Origin: Microbacterium pumilum
Lineage (GTDB): Bacteria > Actinomycetota > Actinomycetes > Actinomycetales > Microbacteriaceae
Assembly: GCF_039530225.1 (NCBI RefSeq)
Contig: NZ_BAAAOH010000001.1
Span: forward strand, 3,968,001 to 4,032,000
DNA: 64,000 bases
Direction: 5' to 3'
The stretch's first letter is position 1. Each line of letters opens with the position of its first letter. This document shows positions 35,463-42,998 of the stretch, in pieces. A program made the position numbers and the translations under genes. A model generated the notes under the pieces. It searched no databases and was not told where the DNA came from. It was given only the letters and a program-made list of their open reading frames with translations.

Positions 35463-35903
35463 CTACCCGTCGGCCTTCCACAGGATCTCGCGTATCGGCC
35501 CGTCTTGGGATTTCGATTCGATGAACTCGAACGACGCCTGAACGATCTGCTCCAGCACTGCCACGTCGATGTCGCTGAGCCGCGTGATGTAGACGCAGTA
35601 TCCCGTCGTGGAGTGCTTGCCCAATCTCGCCAGCAGATCCGAGTGGCGGGCCGTGCCATCCATCAGGTAGACGGTCAGTTTGCCTTTCCTGGGATAGAAG
35701 CCGATCGTGTGGCCGTCGCCTTCGCGGCCGCTGTCGTATTTGTAGTGGTACGTGCCGAACCCGATGGTGCCGACATTCCACAGCGTCGGCTCACGGCCGC
35801 TGATCCGCCGCATCATCTCGATCAACGTCTCGCTGTCCCGGGCAGTCTGGTCGTCAAGCGAAGCGACGTAGTTCTCGACCGAGCGGTCGCCGTGGTCGTC
35901 CAT
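35463..35903 (-). CDS. DUF1801 domain protein
   Basis: 146 residues: VENYVASLDDQTARDSETLIEMMRRISGREPTLWNVGTIGFGTYHYKY then GFYPRKGKLTVYLMDG and KHSTTGYCVYITRLSDIDVAVLEQIVQASFEF, the YdhG/DUF1801 pattern (small alpha/beta proteins of unknown function). ATG 35903 is used because the longer frame merely reads through the upstream membrane-protein gene out of frame. It follows that gene by four bases and is probably co-transcribed. The 157-bp gap after it contains only the promoter region of the next gene. Confidence 0.85.
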   Translation of the reverse strand: MDDHGDRSVENYVASLDDQTARDSETLIEMMRRISGREPTLWNVGTIGFGTYHYKYDSGREGDGHTIGFYPRKGKLTVYLMDGTARHSDLLARLGKHSTTGYCVYITRLSDIDVAVLEQIVQASFEFIESKSQDGPIREILWKADG

Positions 35904-35907
35904 TGCG

Positions 35908-36297
35908 TCAGCCGATCGGGAAGACGTACGCCACCAGCGCCACGATGGCGGCGACGGCGAACGCCAGGAGGGTGATGAGCAGCGCCTTGCGCTGGTCCTT
36001 CCGGCGGAACTCCGCCTCATGGACGGTCTCCTCCGAGCCGAGCTCTCCGAAGTTGTAGAGCCCTCGCGATGCGAAGCCGACGCAGAAGTGAAAGGCGGCC
36101 TGCAGGAATCCCTGCGCCGACAGGAACACGGGCAGCGCCACCAGCAGCCGCCACGGAGCCGCCCAGCCGAGGGCGAACGCGACCGCCAGGAACACGACGG
36201 CGATCGCGAGCCCGACGAACCCCGACATCCGACGCCGCCGGATCTCGGCCGGCCCGATGTTGCACACGCCCGGCTGGTACACGGCTGTGTTGTTCAT
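35908..36297 (-). CDS. Small membrane protein with CNIGPAEIRRRR motif
   Basis: 129 residues: VYQPGVCNIGPAEIRRRRMSGFVGLAIAVVFLAVAF near the N-terminus, then three further hydrophobic helices and a charged loop (EETVHEAEFRRKDQRKALL). C.IGP.EI.RRR followed by paired helices recurs in uncharacterised actinobacterial membrane proteins. ATG 36297 is preferred over a longer start; CAGAAT (close to TANNNT) lies six bases before it. Function unknown. Confidence 0.8.
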   Translation of the reverse strand: MNNTAVYQPGVCNIGPAEIRRRRMSGFVGLAIAVVFLAVAFALGWAAPWRLLVALPVFLSAQGFLQAAFHFCVGFASRGLYNFGELGSEETVHEAEFRRKDQRKALLITLLAFAVAAIVALVAYVFPIG

Positions 36298-36546
36298 GCC
36301 GACATTCTGACGCACGGCAGCCCCATTGAATCGGCGGGACATCAGGAAATGAAGAAGCCCCGACCGTTACCACGCGGCCGGGGCGAGACGAATGAGAGTT
36401 CGCCTATCCCCCCTATGGTACCGCACGGGGCGCCGTCGCTGGTCCGGCGCCGTGTGCCGCCTCCGGCCGCTCAGTCTCCGCTGCCGGGCCTGACGCCCGG
36501 ACGATTCAGGGCACGACGAGCACAGCCGGCCCCGCATCATGACCAG
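36298..36546. other. Longest gene-free stretch: terminator and hairpins only
   Basis: This 249-bp gap lies between the membrane-protein start (36297) and the stop of the large BTAD regulator (36547). Besides the terminator listed separately it holds two further GC hairpins (GGCGCC pair; CCGGGC-N5-GCCCGG at 36484-36500). A possible T-loop-like GTTCG was checked, but no tRNA cloverleaf can be folded. Confidence 0.5.
36357..36384 (-). terminator. Intrinsic terminator downstream of the BTAD regulator
   Basis: On the minus strand a 10-bp stem (one mismatch) with an 8-nt loop is followed by TTCTTCATTTCC (36345-36356). It lies about 160 bases past the stop of the regulator gene. Confidence 0.55.
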
Positions 36547-38322
36547 TCAATCCCTCTCGTCGCGCAACATCCGCGCGCTCTGATCACGACCGGCAGCGGC
36601 GCGCCCGACTCGCATCCGGGTCCGATCGGTGAGCACCTCCAACGCGTCGATCCAGTCCGTCGTCCGGGGATGCCCGTGCGCTCGGCCGAGTTCGCACAGC
36701 GCATCGAGGATGTACCCCTCCAGCCACACGTAGGGATCGGCGAGGCGATTGCATCGTGCATGGGCATCCATCATGATCTCGAACGCCCGGTCGGTGTCAC
36801 CCCGGGCCTCGGCGACGAGGGCGAGCGCGCGCGCCGACATCCCCTCCCAGCAGGGATCGCCGAGCTGGCACGCTCGGGCGAACGCCTGCTCCAATACCGT
36901 TGTCGCGCCCGCCAGGTCGCCCTGGACGAGTTTCGCCTCACCGAGGATGGCCTGGGGCCAAGGGAGGAACGCCAGCCAATGGTCACGCTGTGCCACGACG
37001 ATCGATTCAGCCAGCCAGGATTCTGCCTCCGCGGGCCTCCCCGAGAGCAAGGCGGCCCGTCCGAGCATCGCGAGACCGTACGCCTGCCGACGTGGTTCGC
37101 CCGCCGCTGCCGACTGGGCGATCCCCGCCGCGAGCAGTTCACCCGCGCGGTTGAAGTCGCCGCGGTCGCTCGCGATCGCTCCAAGGTAGGTGGTGGCCTT
37201 CGCCTCCACCGCCGGCCAGCCGTCGCCGTACCTCAGTGCGTCATTGAGCCAGCGCTCGGCCCGGTCGTAACGCGCACGGAGGAAGTCGACGTATCCCAGC
37301 TCGGCTCGGACCTCGGCCACGGCCGCCCATAGCCGGTGCGTTCTTGCGATCTCGTCAGCCTCGTACAGCCGCGCCAGGCCCTGCTCGTCCGACCCACGGA
37401 GCCCGTGGATCAGAGCCTCGGCCAGTGCGATCCGCGCGGTGACCCGTCGTTGCGGGTCGCCGGCTCGGTCGGCCAGCTCGGCTGCCGCACTGAGCGCCTC
37501 GATGCCTGCCGTGATCGACCCCGCAGACACAGCGGCCGAACCCGCCTCGGTGAGCGCGTCGATCGCGGCTGCGTCCACCGCATCCGGCCGGACGCGGATG
37601 CGTTCGCGATATGCCGCGTCGATCGTAGGCCCGGGAGGCACGCCCAGTTCCTGGTGGAACAGCTCCCGGCACGCGTTGTATTGCCGGTCCGCTGCCTGAT
37701 CGTCCCCGGCCAGCCGATAAAGCCGGATCAGGAGAGCCTGGTGATTCTCGTCCAGGGGACTCATGGTGCAGGCGCGCAGGGCGTAGCCGAGGGCCGTATC
37801 CAGATCACCTGTCGACATCGATCCGAGCGCAGCCTCGTGCAGGACTGCCTCGGAGACCGCCGCCAGGTGTCGCTGCTGCGAGATCAGCCAGGTCTCGTAC
37901 GCGCCGGCATATCGAACCGCCGTTCCGTCGAGCAGTCCCATGCCCAATCCCGGAAGGTCGACTGCCTCAGACCAGGTGCCGCGCACGAGCACCCGAACGT
38001 CCACCACCGCATCGGAGGGCAGAGTGAGTGCGACCGGATCGCCGTCTATCGAGGCGCCCTCGCCGAGTCCACGACGGATCTCGGCGAGGCACCAGCGGAG
38101 CGCCCGAGCCGGGTCATCCGCTTCGCCGAACAGCATTTCGGCAAGCTGGGCCCGGCTCGGGCGACGTTCGCTCAGGAGCAGGTACGCGAGGAGAGCCCAG
38201 CTCTTGCGGCTGCGAAACTCGTACTGCTCGCCCGCGGAACGATCAATCAGGGGGTGTCCGAGGAGCTGCACAGTCAGGCTCGGACGATCGATGATCGCCG
38301 CCACGCCCTCATGCTCTCGCAT
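36547..38322 (-). CDS. BTAD/SARP-like transcriptional regulator with TPR array
   Basis: 591 residues. N-terminal winged helix of OmpR/SARP type (LTVQLLGHPLIDRSAGEQYEFRSRKSWALLAYLLL, ARALRWCLAEIRRGLGEGA), then a bacterial transcriptional activation domain near 130-260 (AVSEAVLHEAALGSMSTGDLDTALGYALRACTMSPLDENHQALLIRLYRLAGDDQAADRQYNACRELFHQELGVPPGPTI), then tetratricopeptide-like helical pairs to the end (AELADRAGDPQRRVTARIALAEALI and similar). There is no NB-ARC ATPase. ATG 38322 has GAGGGAA upstream; the longer frame runs through the DUF4242 gene. It probably activates nearby genes (DUF4242 and SMP-30 genes); effector unknown. Confidence 0.85.
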   Translation of the reverse strand: MREHEGVAAIIDRPSLTVQLLGHPLIDRSAGEQYEFRSRKSWALLAYLLLSERRPSRAQLAEMLFGEADDPARALRWCLAEIRRGLGEGASIDGDPVALTLPSDAVVDVRVLVRGTWSEAVDLPGLGMGLLDGTAVRYAGAYETWLISQQRHLAAVSEAVLHEAALGSMSTGDLDTALGYALRACTMSPLDENHQALLIRLYRLAGDDQAADRQYNACRELFHQELGVPPGPTIDAAYRERIRVRPDAVDAAAIDALTEAGSAAVSAGSITAGIEALSAAAELADRAGDPQRRVTARIALAEALIHGLRGSDEQGLARLYEADEIARTHRLWAAVAEVRAELGYVDFLRARYDRAERWLNDALRYGDGWPAVEAKATTYLGAIASDRGDFNRAGELLAAGIAQSAAAGEPRRQAYGLAMLGRAALLSGRPAEAESWLAESIVVAQRDHWLAFLPWPQAILGEAKLVQGDLAGATTVLEQAFARACQLGDPCWEGMSARALALVAEARGDTDRAFEIMMDAHARCNRLADPYVWLEGYILDALCELGRAHGHPRTTDWIDALEVLTDRTRMRVGRAAAGRDQSARMLRDERD

Positions 38323-38338
38323 TTCCCTCGACGAGTGG

Positions 38339-38590
38339 TCAGGAGTGCTCGTGGACCGGGTAGATCTCGTCGGCGACCAGCCCGTGGGCTTCGCGGTGCA
38401 CCGTGTTGGCTGCATCCGCATCGGGCGCCTCGACGAGGCAGAAGATCTTGCCCGCCTGCTCGTCGACCCAATAGCGGATGTAGTTCACGCCGTGCGCGCT
38501 CTGGGTGGCCAGGTCAGCCTGATGCGCGCCGGCGACGTCGGCTTCCGCAACGCCTCCCTCGATGGTGTGGACGTCCATGAAGAGCGTCAT
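38339..38590 (-). CDS. DUF4242 (SCO4226 nickel-binding-like) protein
   Basis: 83 residues of the small ferredoxin-like DUF4242 family: MTLFMDVHTIEGGVAEADVAGAHQADLATQSAHGVNYIRYWVDEQAGKIFCLVEAPDADAANTVHREAHGLVADEIYPVHE. His residues at DVH, GAH, REAH and VHE match the metal-binding positions of the SCO4226 type. It is 16 bases upstream of the BTAD regulator and likely co-transcribed with it. Biological role unclear. Confidence 0.85.
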   Translation of the reverse strand: MTLFMDVHTIEGGVAEADVAGAHQADLATQSAHGVNYIRYWVDEQAGKIFCLVEAPDADAANTVHREAHGLVADEIYPVHEHS

Positions 38591-38656
38591 GAGGTGCTCA
38601 TTTCTGTCGTGACCGACGCGGTTCGCCGGATCTGTTGCTGACAGCACATCGCACGT

Positions 38657-38685
38657 GCGTTTGACGCGGCGTTTGACGTTCGACG
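38657..38685. promoter_or_regulatory. Repeated GCGTTTGACG boxes in a divergent promoter
   Basis: GCGTTTGACG at 38657-38666 and again at 38669-38678 (12-bp period), followed by the related GTTCGACG at 38678-38685. Located between the DUF4242/BTAD operon and the SMP-30 gene; direct repeats of this size are typical of SARP-type binding sites. Confidence 0.4.
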
Positions 38686-38768
38686 CTGGACGGATTCGGG
38701 CGTTCGATGGGACGCTGACGTACGTACGAGGATCAAGTCAGGGCCCCTCGGAACGAGAAAGGCGACGT

Positions 38769-39653
38769 GTGCAGATTCCGACCCAGCTGACGATCATCGA
38801 CGATCGGATGCAGCATGTGCGAGCGGATGCGCATTACACCGTCTGCTACACGAACGGAAAGTGGCTCGAGGGTCCGTCCTACTCGGCACAGGGACGGTAC
38901 CTGCTCTTCAGCGACATCCCGAACGATCGCACTCTGCGACTCGATGAGATGAGCGGTGCTGTCACCGTGTTCGATGAACCGTCTCGTTTCGCAAACGGCC
39001 GGACGCACGATCGCACCGGACGGCTGGTCACGTGCCTGCACGGCGACCGCAGTGTCGTGCGGCGCGAGCACGACGGCCGGGAGGTGACCATCGCGGCGAC
39101 ATACGGCGGTCGCCGGCTGAACAGCCCCAATGACGTCGTCGTCAGCTCTCGCGGTGACATCTGGTTCACAGACCCCACCTATGGCATCCTCAGCGACTAC
39201 GAGGGTCACGAGTCAGTGCCCGATCAGGATGTGCGCGGGCTTTATCGGTGGACCGAGGGCTCAGCGGAGCCTGTGCTGGTGTCGAGCGAGTTCATTCAGC
39301 CGAACGGGCTGGCGTTCGCCGACGATGAAAGCAGGCTCTTCGTCGTGGACAGCGAGCGCGACACGATCTCGGCCCTGACTCTCGACACCGGAGGGGGTGT
39401 CCACGCGCGGCGCACGGTGGTTGCAGACGGGCTCGGCTTCGACGGCATCCGTGTGGATGCCGCGGGTCGGATCTGGGCGGCCACGCGGGACGGGGTCAGC
39501 TGTTTCGACGGCGAAGGAAGCGAGCTGCTGCGGATGTCGCTGCCAGAGCCCGCGTCGAACCTCGAGTTCGGGGGCCGCCAGCGCAACGTCCTTCACGTCA
39601 CGGCGACGACGAGCCTGTATTCAGTGCGGATGTCTGTGCGCGGGAGGTCGTGA
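38769..39653 (+). CDS. SMP-30/gluconolactonase family protein
   Basis: 294 residues of a six-bladed beta-propeller: GKWLEGPSYSAQGRYLLFSDIPNDR (metal-ligand Glu), FANGRTHDRTGRLVTCLHGDRSVVR, LNSPNDVVVSSRGDIWFTDPTYGI (Asn/Asp metal-ligand region), FIQPNGLAFADDESRLFVVDSER and GFDGIRVDAAGRIWAATRDGV. Enzymes of this family hydrolyse sugar lactones with a divalent metal. GTG 38769, with GAAAGG upstream, gives the usual family length; the longer frame adds a non-conserved stretch covering the regulatory repeats. Confidence 0.9.
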   Translation: MQIPTQLTIIDDRMQHVRADAHYTVCYTNGKWLEGPSYSAQGRYLLFSDIPNDRTLRLDEMSGAVTVFDEPSRFANGRTHDRTGRLVTCLHGDRSVVRREHDGREVTIAATYGGRRLNSPNDVVVSSRGDIWFTDPTYGILSDYEGHESVPDQDVRGLYRWTEGSAEPVLVSSEFIQPNGLAFADDESRLFVVDSERDTISALTLDTGGGVHARRTVVADGLGFDGIRVDAAGRIWAATRDGVSCFDGEGSELLRMSLPEPASNLEFGGRQRNVLHVTATTSLYSVRMSVRGRS

Positions 39654-39682
39654 GCTCAAGTGGGCGAGCGAGAGTAGGGCTG

Positions 39683-40258
39683 CTACGGGAACAGGGTTCG
39701 GACGGCCTCGAAAATCGCCACGGCCGATGCGAACACCACACCTGCAATGGTCGCGGAAATCGCGAAATAGAGCCTGCGGAACTTCTTGTACGCCCAGCTG
39801 GCGCGTCCGTGCACCGTGCGAGCCAACTCCTCATTCAAGGAGAGCGTCGCCACGTTTCGGCAGTACTCGACATATTCCGCATTGTCTTCGTGGCTCGCTA
39901 TCCAGCCAAACGACGTTCTACCGTTCCGAGCGTGGTCGTGGCCCTGCGGCCACAGGTTCTTCCTGTTCGGCAGGATCGTGTAAAGGCCCACCAACAATGC
40001 GATGAAAAGGGATATGAATGCCACCCCGAGGCCCCAGCGTGACACAGGTGCAAGGTGCCCGACAAGCGGTGACTCGCCCGTGACCGTCGCGCCCATTGCG
40101 GCGATGAGAATCGAGTCCGCCGTCAGCAGCAGACCCGCCTTCGTGTCACCGAAGGCCACCTGCGACTGAACGTCGTCCTCCATCCAATGCAACCATTCTT
40201 GGGGTTTCTGATCGTCGTTCCACCCCTCGTCGGCGGCACTGTCCTTGGACTCACTCAT
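39683..40258 (-). CDS. Pycsar-effector-like membrane protein (DUF5706/PycTM type), orphan
   Basis: 191 residues with the PycTM pattern: an acidic N-tail (DEGWNDDQKPQEWLHWMEDDVQSQVAFGDTKAGLLLTADSILIAAMG), where DTKAGLLL..D..L.AA marks the first helix, then LGVAFISLFIALLVGLYTILPN, a cytosolic loop with helices (EDNAEYVEYCRNVATLSLNEELARTVHGRASWAYKKFRRLYFAI) and a last helix. In Pycsar anti-phage systems such proteins are membrane-disrupting effectors triggered by cCMP/cUMP from a neighbouring cyclase. No cyclase gene is in this window, so it is an orphan or used otherwise. Confidence 0.7.
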   Translation of the reverse strand: MSESKDSAADEGWNDDQKPQEWLHWMEDDVQSQVAFGDTKAGLLLTADSILIAAMGATVTGESPLVGHLAPVSRWGLGVAFISLFIALLVGLYTILPNRKNLWPQGHDHARNGRTSFGWIASHEDNAEYVEYCRNVATLSLNEELARTVHGRASWAYKKFRRLYFAISATIAGVVFASAVAIFEAVRTLFP

Positions 40259-40392
40259 CTCAATCCCTGACTTCTCCGGGGTGACGAAGGTCGCGGCTGT
40301 GTTCACAGGCAAACACTCGAAGTGGACCGGCTTCGTTCAGAGGACGCTCGGGGTCATCGAGCGGGCAGGCTAGGGCACTTGGACTCGTTCAT

Positions 40393-41148
40393 TTAGGCCA
40401 GGTTCCGCGATGCCGGAGTCGACCCGCACATCTGGATCCACGCGCGAAAGACGGCGCTTGGTTCCACGCCCAACTCGCGTCGCGCGATGTCGCGGTACCT
40501 CACGTACGTACGTCTGGCTTCAACGAAGTTCCCCTCCGCCGCGTGGGCCTCCGCCAGGACTCGATGCGCACTCTCCCGGAGGGGTTCGACAGCGACTGCG
40601 TCCACCGCCGCGTCGATCGCCTCGCCATATCGGCCGGCGCGGCGCAGCGTGCAACTCAGCACCTCGAGTGAATGAAGCATCCGCTGCCGAATCCTTTCTC
40701 GCTCGAAGATGACCCATTCGTCGTACCAACCGGGAAGAAGTTCCGCGACTGTCGTCGTCCAATTGGGGACGTGGAGATCCTCCTCCCCGGCGGTTCCGCT
40801 GATCAGGCGATCCGCCCACTCGCACAGGGCGTCAAGGTCGGTCGTCGTGTGCTCTCGCAGGAACACGCTCGCCTTGTCGGATTCGAGCACGGTGATTCCC
40901 GCGCCGCGCAGACGCCACAACGCTGAGCGGAGGTTTCCCGACGCCCTGTCGTCCGAACCGTCGGGCCACAACGACCCGGCCGCCTGCCGTCGATCGACTC
41001 GGCCGCGCTGCAACGCGACGAACGCGAGGACGCGTTTGCAACCCTCGGGCACCAGGTACAGCTGACCGTCTTGCAGGACCGTAGGATTCCCGAGGAGGTA
41101 GACCACATCGGACGCCGCCTGACGAGGTTCCATGTACGCGACGGTCAT
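40393..41148 (-). CDS. SARP-type (BTAD) regulator of the injection-system locus
   Basis: 251 residues, the size of a classical SARP: N-terminal winged helix (VVYLLGNPTVLQDGQLYLVPEGCKRVLAFVALQRGRVDRRQAAGSLWPDGSDDRASGNLRSALWRLRGAGI) and BTAD (LLPGWYDEWVIFERERIRQRMLHSLEVLSCTLRRAGRYGEAIDAAVDAVAVEPLRESAHRVLAEAHAAEGNFVEARRTYVRYRDIARRELGVEPS). No further domain. It borders the eCIS genes, and SARP-style direct repeats lie at its own promoter and before two eCIS operons, so it is the likely activator of the locus and of itself. An alternative start is ATG 41133. Confidence 0.9.
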   Translation of the reverse strand: MTVAYMEPRQAASDVVYLLGNPTVLQDGQLYLVPEGCKRVLAFVALQRGRVDRRQAAGSLWPDGSDDRASGNLRSALWRLRGAGITVLESDKASVFLREHTTTDLDALCEWADRLISGTAGEEDLHVPNWTTTVAELLPGWYDEWVIFERERIRQRMLHSLEVLSCTLRRAGRYGEAIDAAVDAVAVEPLRESAHRVLAEAHAAEGNFVEARRTYVRYRDIARRELGVEPSAVFRAWIQMCGSTPASRNLA

Positions 41149-41194
41149 GGCCAGACCCCCTGCTCGACCGATGTGTGAGACGCCAACGCTAGGG

Positions 41195-41226
41195 ACGGTA
41201 GGGGGGCGGCGTCACCGAAGCGTCAC
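41195..41226 (-). promoter_or_regulatory. SARP operator A and -10 of the regulator gene
   Basis: Minus strand: GTGACGC-TTCG-GTGACGC (41209-41226, heptamers 11 bp apart), eight bases, then TACCGT (41195-41200). Direct heptamer repeats at 11-bp spacing ending 8 bp before the -10 are the textbook SARP site. Suggests autoregulation. Confidence 0.65.
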
Positions 41227-41254
41227 AGCTGCGGCTTCTTATTCAGTCGAACCC

Positions 41255-42256
41255 TCATGCGCTCTGGACCTGTTCGACCGACGGCTCCCCATCGTCATCG
41301 TGGTGCTTGTGCTTGCCGCAGCCGCAGTCGTCTGAGTGATCGTCCTCCGGCTCCTCAGGCTTGTCGGTGCCGCACGGCTTATCAGAGCCGCAGAGCCGAT
41401 CGTACACCGCGAGGATCTCGGCCACTGGCCCTCCGAGCAAGGTCTTGCACCAAGTCTCCTCCGACTCCTGGGCGCACGTGCGGACTGCCTGCTCGCCGAC
41501 GAGAAGTGAGACCGTGTACACCCCGTTGGACCATGTCGTCAGCGATGTGCACAGGCAGTCGATGTACGCCGTTGTGTCGCCGAAGCCGTTCCAGATGCGC
41601 GCCAGCTTGCGCTTGGCGACAAGCGCGCTCGCGTACTGCTTCTTCAGGTCGACCTTGGCCGCGTCGTCGGCGAGGGCGGCGAGAATCGCGTCGAGATCCT
41701 TCTTGACATCCTCCACACGCGCCGCAAGTGCAGCCGGTTCCCCCGTAAGACTCGTGAAGCAGTCCTTGGCCTTCGCAATCTCGGCCTTGTAGCGCTCGAT
41801 ACGGTGAGCCAGTTTGCGATCGCCCTTCTCGCTGTCCGCCGGCGGATCGGGATCGAACGCGAACTCGACCGCGCAGCATCCGCCCGTACCCTCGCAGCAG
41901 TTGAGCTGCTCGCAGACTTCCTCGTACGCATCATCGAGGCAGCGGACGACCCGGTCCTGCTCAATGAGGCACTTGATCCGCTCGATGAGGTGCTTGACCT
42001 GATGCTTCATGTCCTGCACTTTGAGAGCCGCCTCGTGCCGCTTCTCCCGGTAGCTGATCCGCGCCTCGGCGTAGGTCTTCTTCGCCTCTTCGAGGGCCTG
42101 CTCGTGTTCCTTCGAGTACTCGAGTTGCGCGGTGAGGCCCTTGTCGCGACACTTGCGCCCATCGATACCCGACGACGGGTCGCACCCGCCCTCAGTCGTC
42201 GACGGACGACAGCGCTTCCTACCCGGATCGGTCTGGGCCGGATCTTCCATGTTCAT
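41255..42256 (-). CDS. Cys/His-rich coiled-coil protein of the eCIS locus
   Basis: 333 residues. The Cys-containing N-tail (RKRCRPSTTEGGCDPSSG, RKCRDKG) is followed by a long coiled coil near 50-110 (EYSKEHEQALEEAKKTYAEARISYREKRHEAALKV), a Cys-rich patch (CEQLNCCEGTGGCCAVEF) near 135, more helices (ALAARVEDVKKDLDAILAALADDAAKVDLKKQ), and a C-terminus rich in D/C/H (DDHSDDCGCGKHKHHDDDGE) that could bind metal. ATG 42256 has GGGAG upstream; the longer frame crosses the divergent promoter. I do not recognise the family. Divergent from the structural operon; it may be an assembly or regulatory accessory. Confidence 0.8.
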   Translation of the reverse strand: MNMEDPAQTDPGRKRCRPSTTEGGCDPSSGIDGRKCRDKGLTAQLEYSKEHEQALEEAKKTYAEARISYREKRHEAALKVQDMKHQVKHLIERIKCLIEQDRVVRCLDDAYEEVCEQLNCCEGTGGCCAVEFAFDPDPPADSEKGDRKLAHRIERYKAEIAKAKDCFTSLTGEPAALAARVEDVKKDLDAILAALADDAAKVDLKKQYASALVAKRKLARIWNGFGDTTAYIDCLCTSLTTWSNGVYTVSLLVGEQAVRTCAQESEETWCKTLLGGPVAEILAVYDRLCGSDKPCGTDKPEEPEDDHSDDCGCGKHKHHDDDGEPSVEQVQSA

Positions 42257-42332
42257 GGGTGCTCCCTTCGGCTGACAGCACCCCGAGTCTCGGCAGGTTC
42301 CTGTCACCGAGCCGTTGCGCGAGACCGGCGCC

Positions 42333-42365
42333 GCGACGCAGCGGTGACGCGCGCACGCCGAGGAT
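42333..42365 (+). promoter_or_regulatory. SARP operator B and leaderless promoter of the first eCIS operon
   Basis: GCGACGC-AGCG-GTGACGC (42333-42350; 11-bp spacing), nine bases, GAGGAT (42360-42365) as a weak -10, then six bases to ATG 42372. Same layout as operators A and C. Confidence 0.6.
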
Positions 42366-42371
42366 GACGGA

Positions 42372-42998
42372 ATGGCGGGATTCCAGGCGCTCGAGGCTGC
42401 AGGGGTGAGCATCGTCGCCCTGCTCAATCGGCGCTTCGCCGAGCGCGATGGAGGGGCCGGCGTCGCCGCCATGCTCGCGAACACCCGCGAGCTGAAGACG
42501 ATGGCGCTCAACAGCGGCCAGCTCATCCAGCAGCCCTCGATCTCGGTCTTCTGCTACCGGGTCAGCGTCGATCATGAGACGCGGCCCGGCTGGTCTGCGG
42601 TCGCAAACGGCGACGGCATTCCGCGTATCCCCCTTCGGCTCCATTTCCTCATCGGCGCCTTCGCCGCGACGGTCGAGGAGGAGCTGCTGTGGCTCGGGCT
42701 GACGGCTCAGATCCTGGAGGGAGAAGGTGTGCTCACCGGACCGCTCTTGCTCCCCGTCACGCTCCCGACGGGCGGCACGGTGAATCCCTGGCGCCCGGGC
42801 GACGTCATCCAGGTCGTGACCGACGATCTCGCCCTCGACTCGATGAGCGAGGCGTTCCAGTCGCTCAACACCGACTATCGACTCCAGTTGCCGTACCTCG
42901 CCCGGGTCATCTGCATCGACGGTGCGCAGCAGGACATTGCGGAGCGGATTGCAACGGTCGCTGCACGAGTGGATCGACTGACTGAGGTGCCGGTGTGA
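42372..42998 (+). CDS. DUF4255 / Pvc16-like tail terminator (cap) protein
   Basis: 208 residues of the DUF4255 family: GFQALEAAGVSIVALLNRRFAE at the N-terminus, ISVFCYRVSVDHETRPG, RIPLRLHFLIGAFAATVEEELLWLGLTAQILEG and DVIQVVTDDLALDSMSEAFQSLNTDYRLQLPYLARVICID. In eCIS particles (Afp16/Pvc16) this protein caps the end of tube and sheath and stops elongation. It begins the main operon behind SARP operator B and overlaps the next gene as GTGA. Confidence 0.88.
   Translation: MAGFQALEAAGVSIVALLNRRFAERDGGAGVAAMLANTRELKTMALNSGQLIQQPSISVFCYRVSVDHETRPGWSAVANGDGIPRIPLRLHFLIGAFAATVEEELLWLGLTAQILEGEGVLTGPLLLPVTLPTGGTVNPWRPGDVIQVVTDDLALDSMSEAFQSLNTDYRLQLPYLARVICIDGAQQDIAERIATVAARVDRLTEVPV

Noticed and set aside
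36385..36480. Possible tRNA-like element (GTTCG followed by C-rich segment)
   Set aside because: No acceptor or D-arm pairing could be formed; only hairpins of a terminator region.
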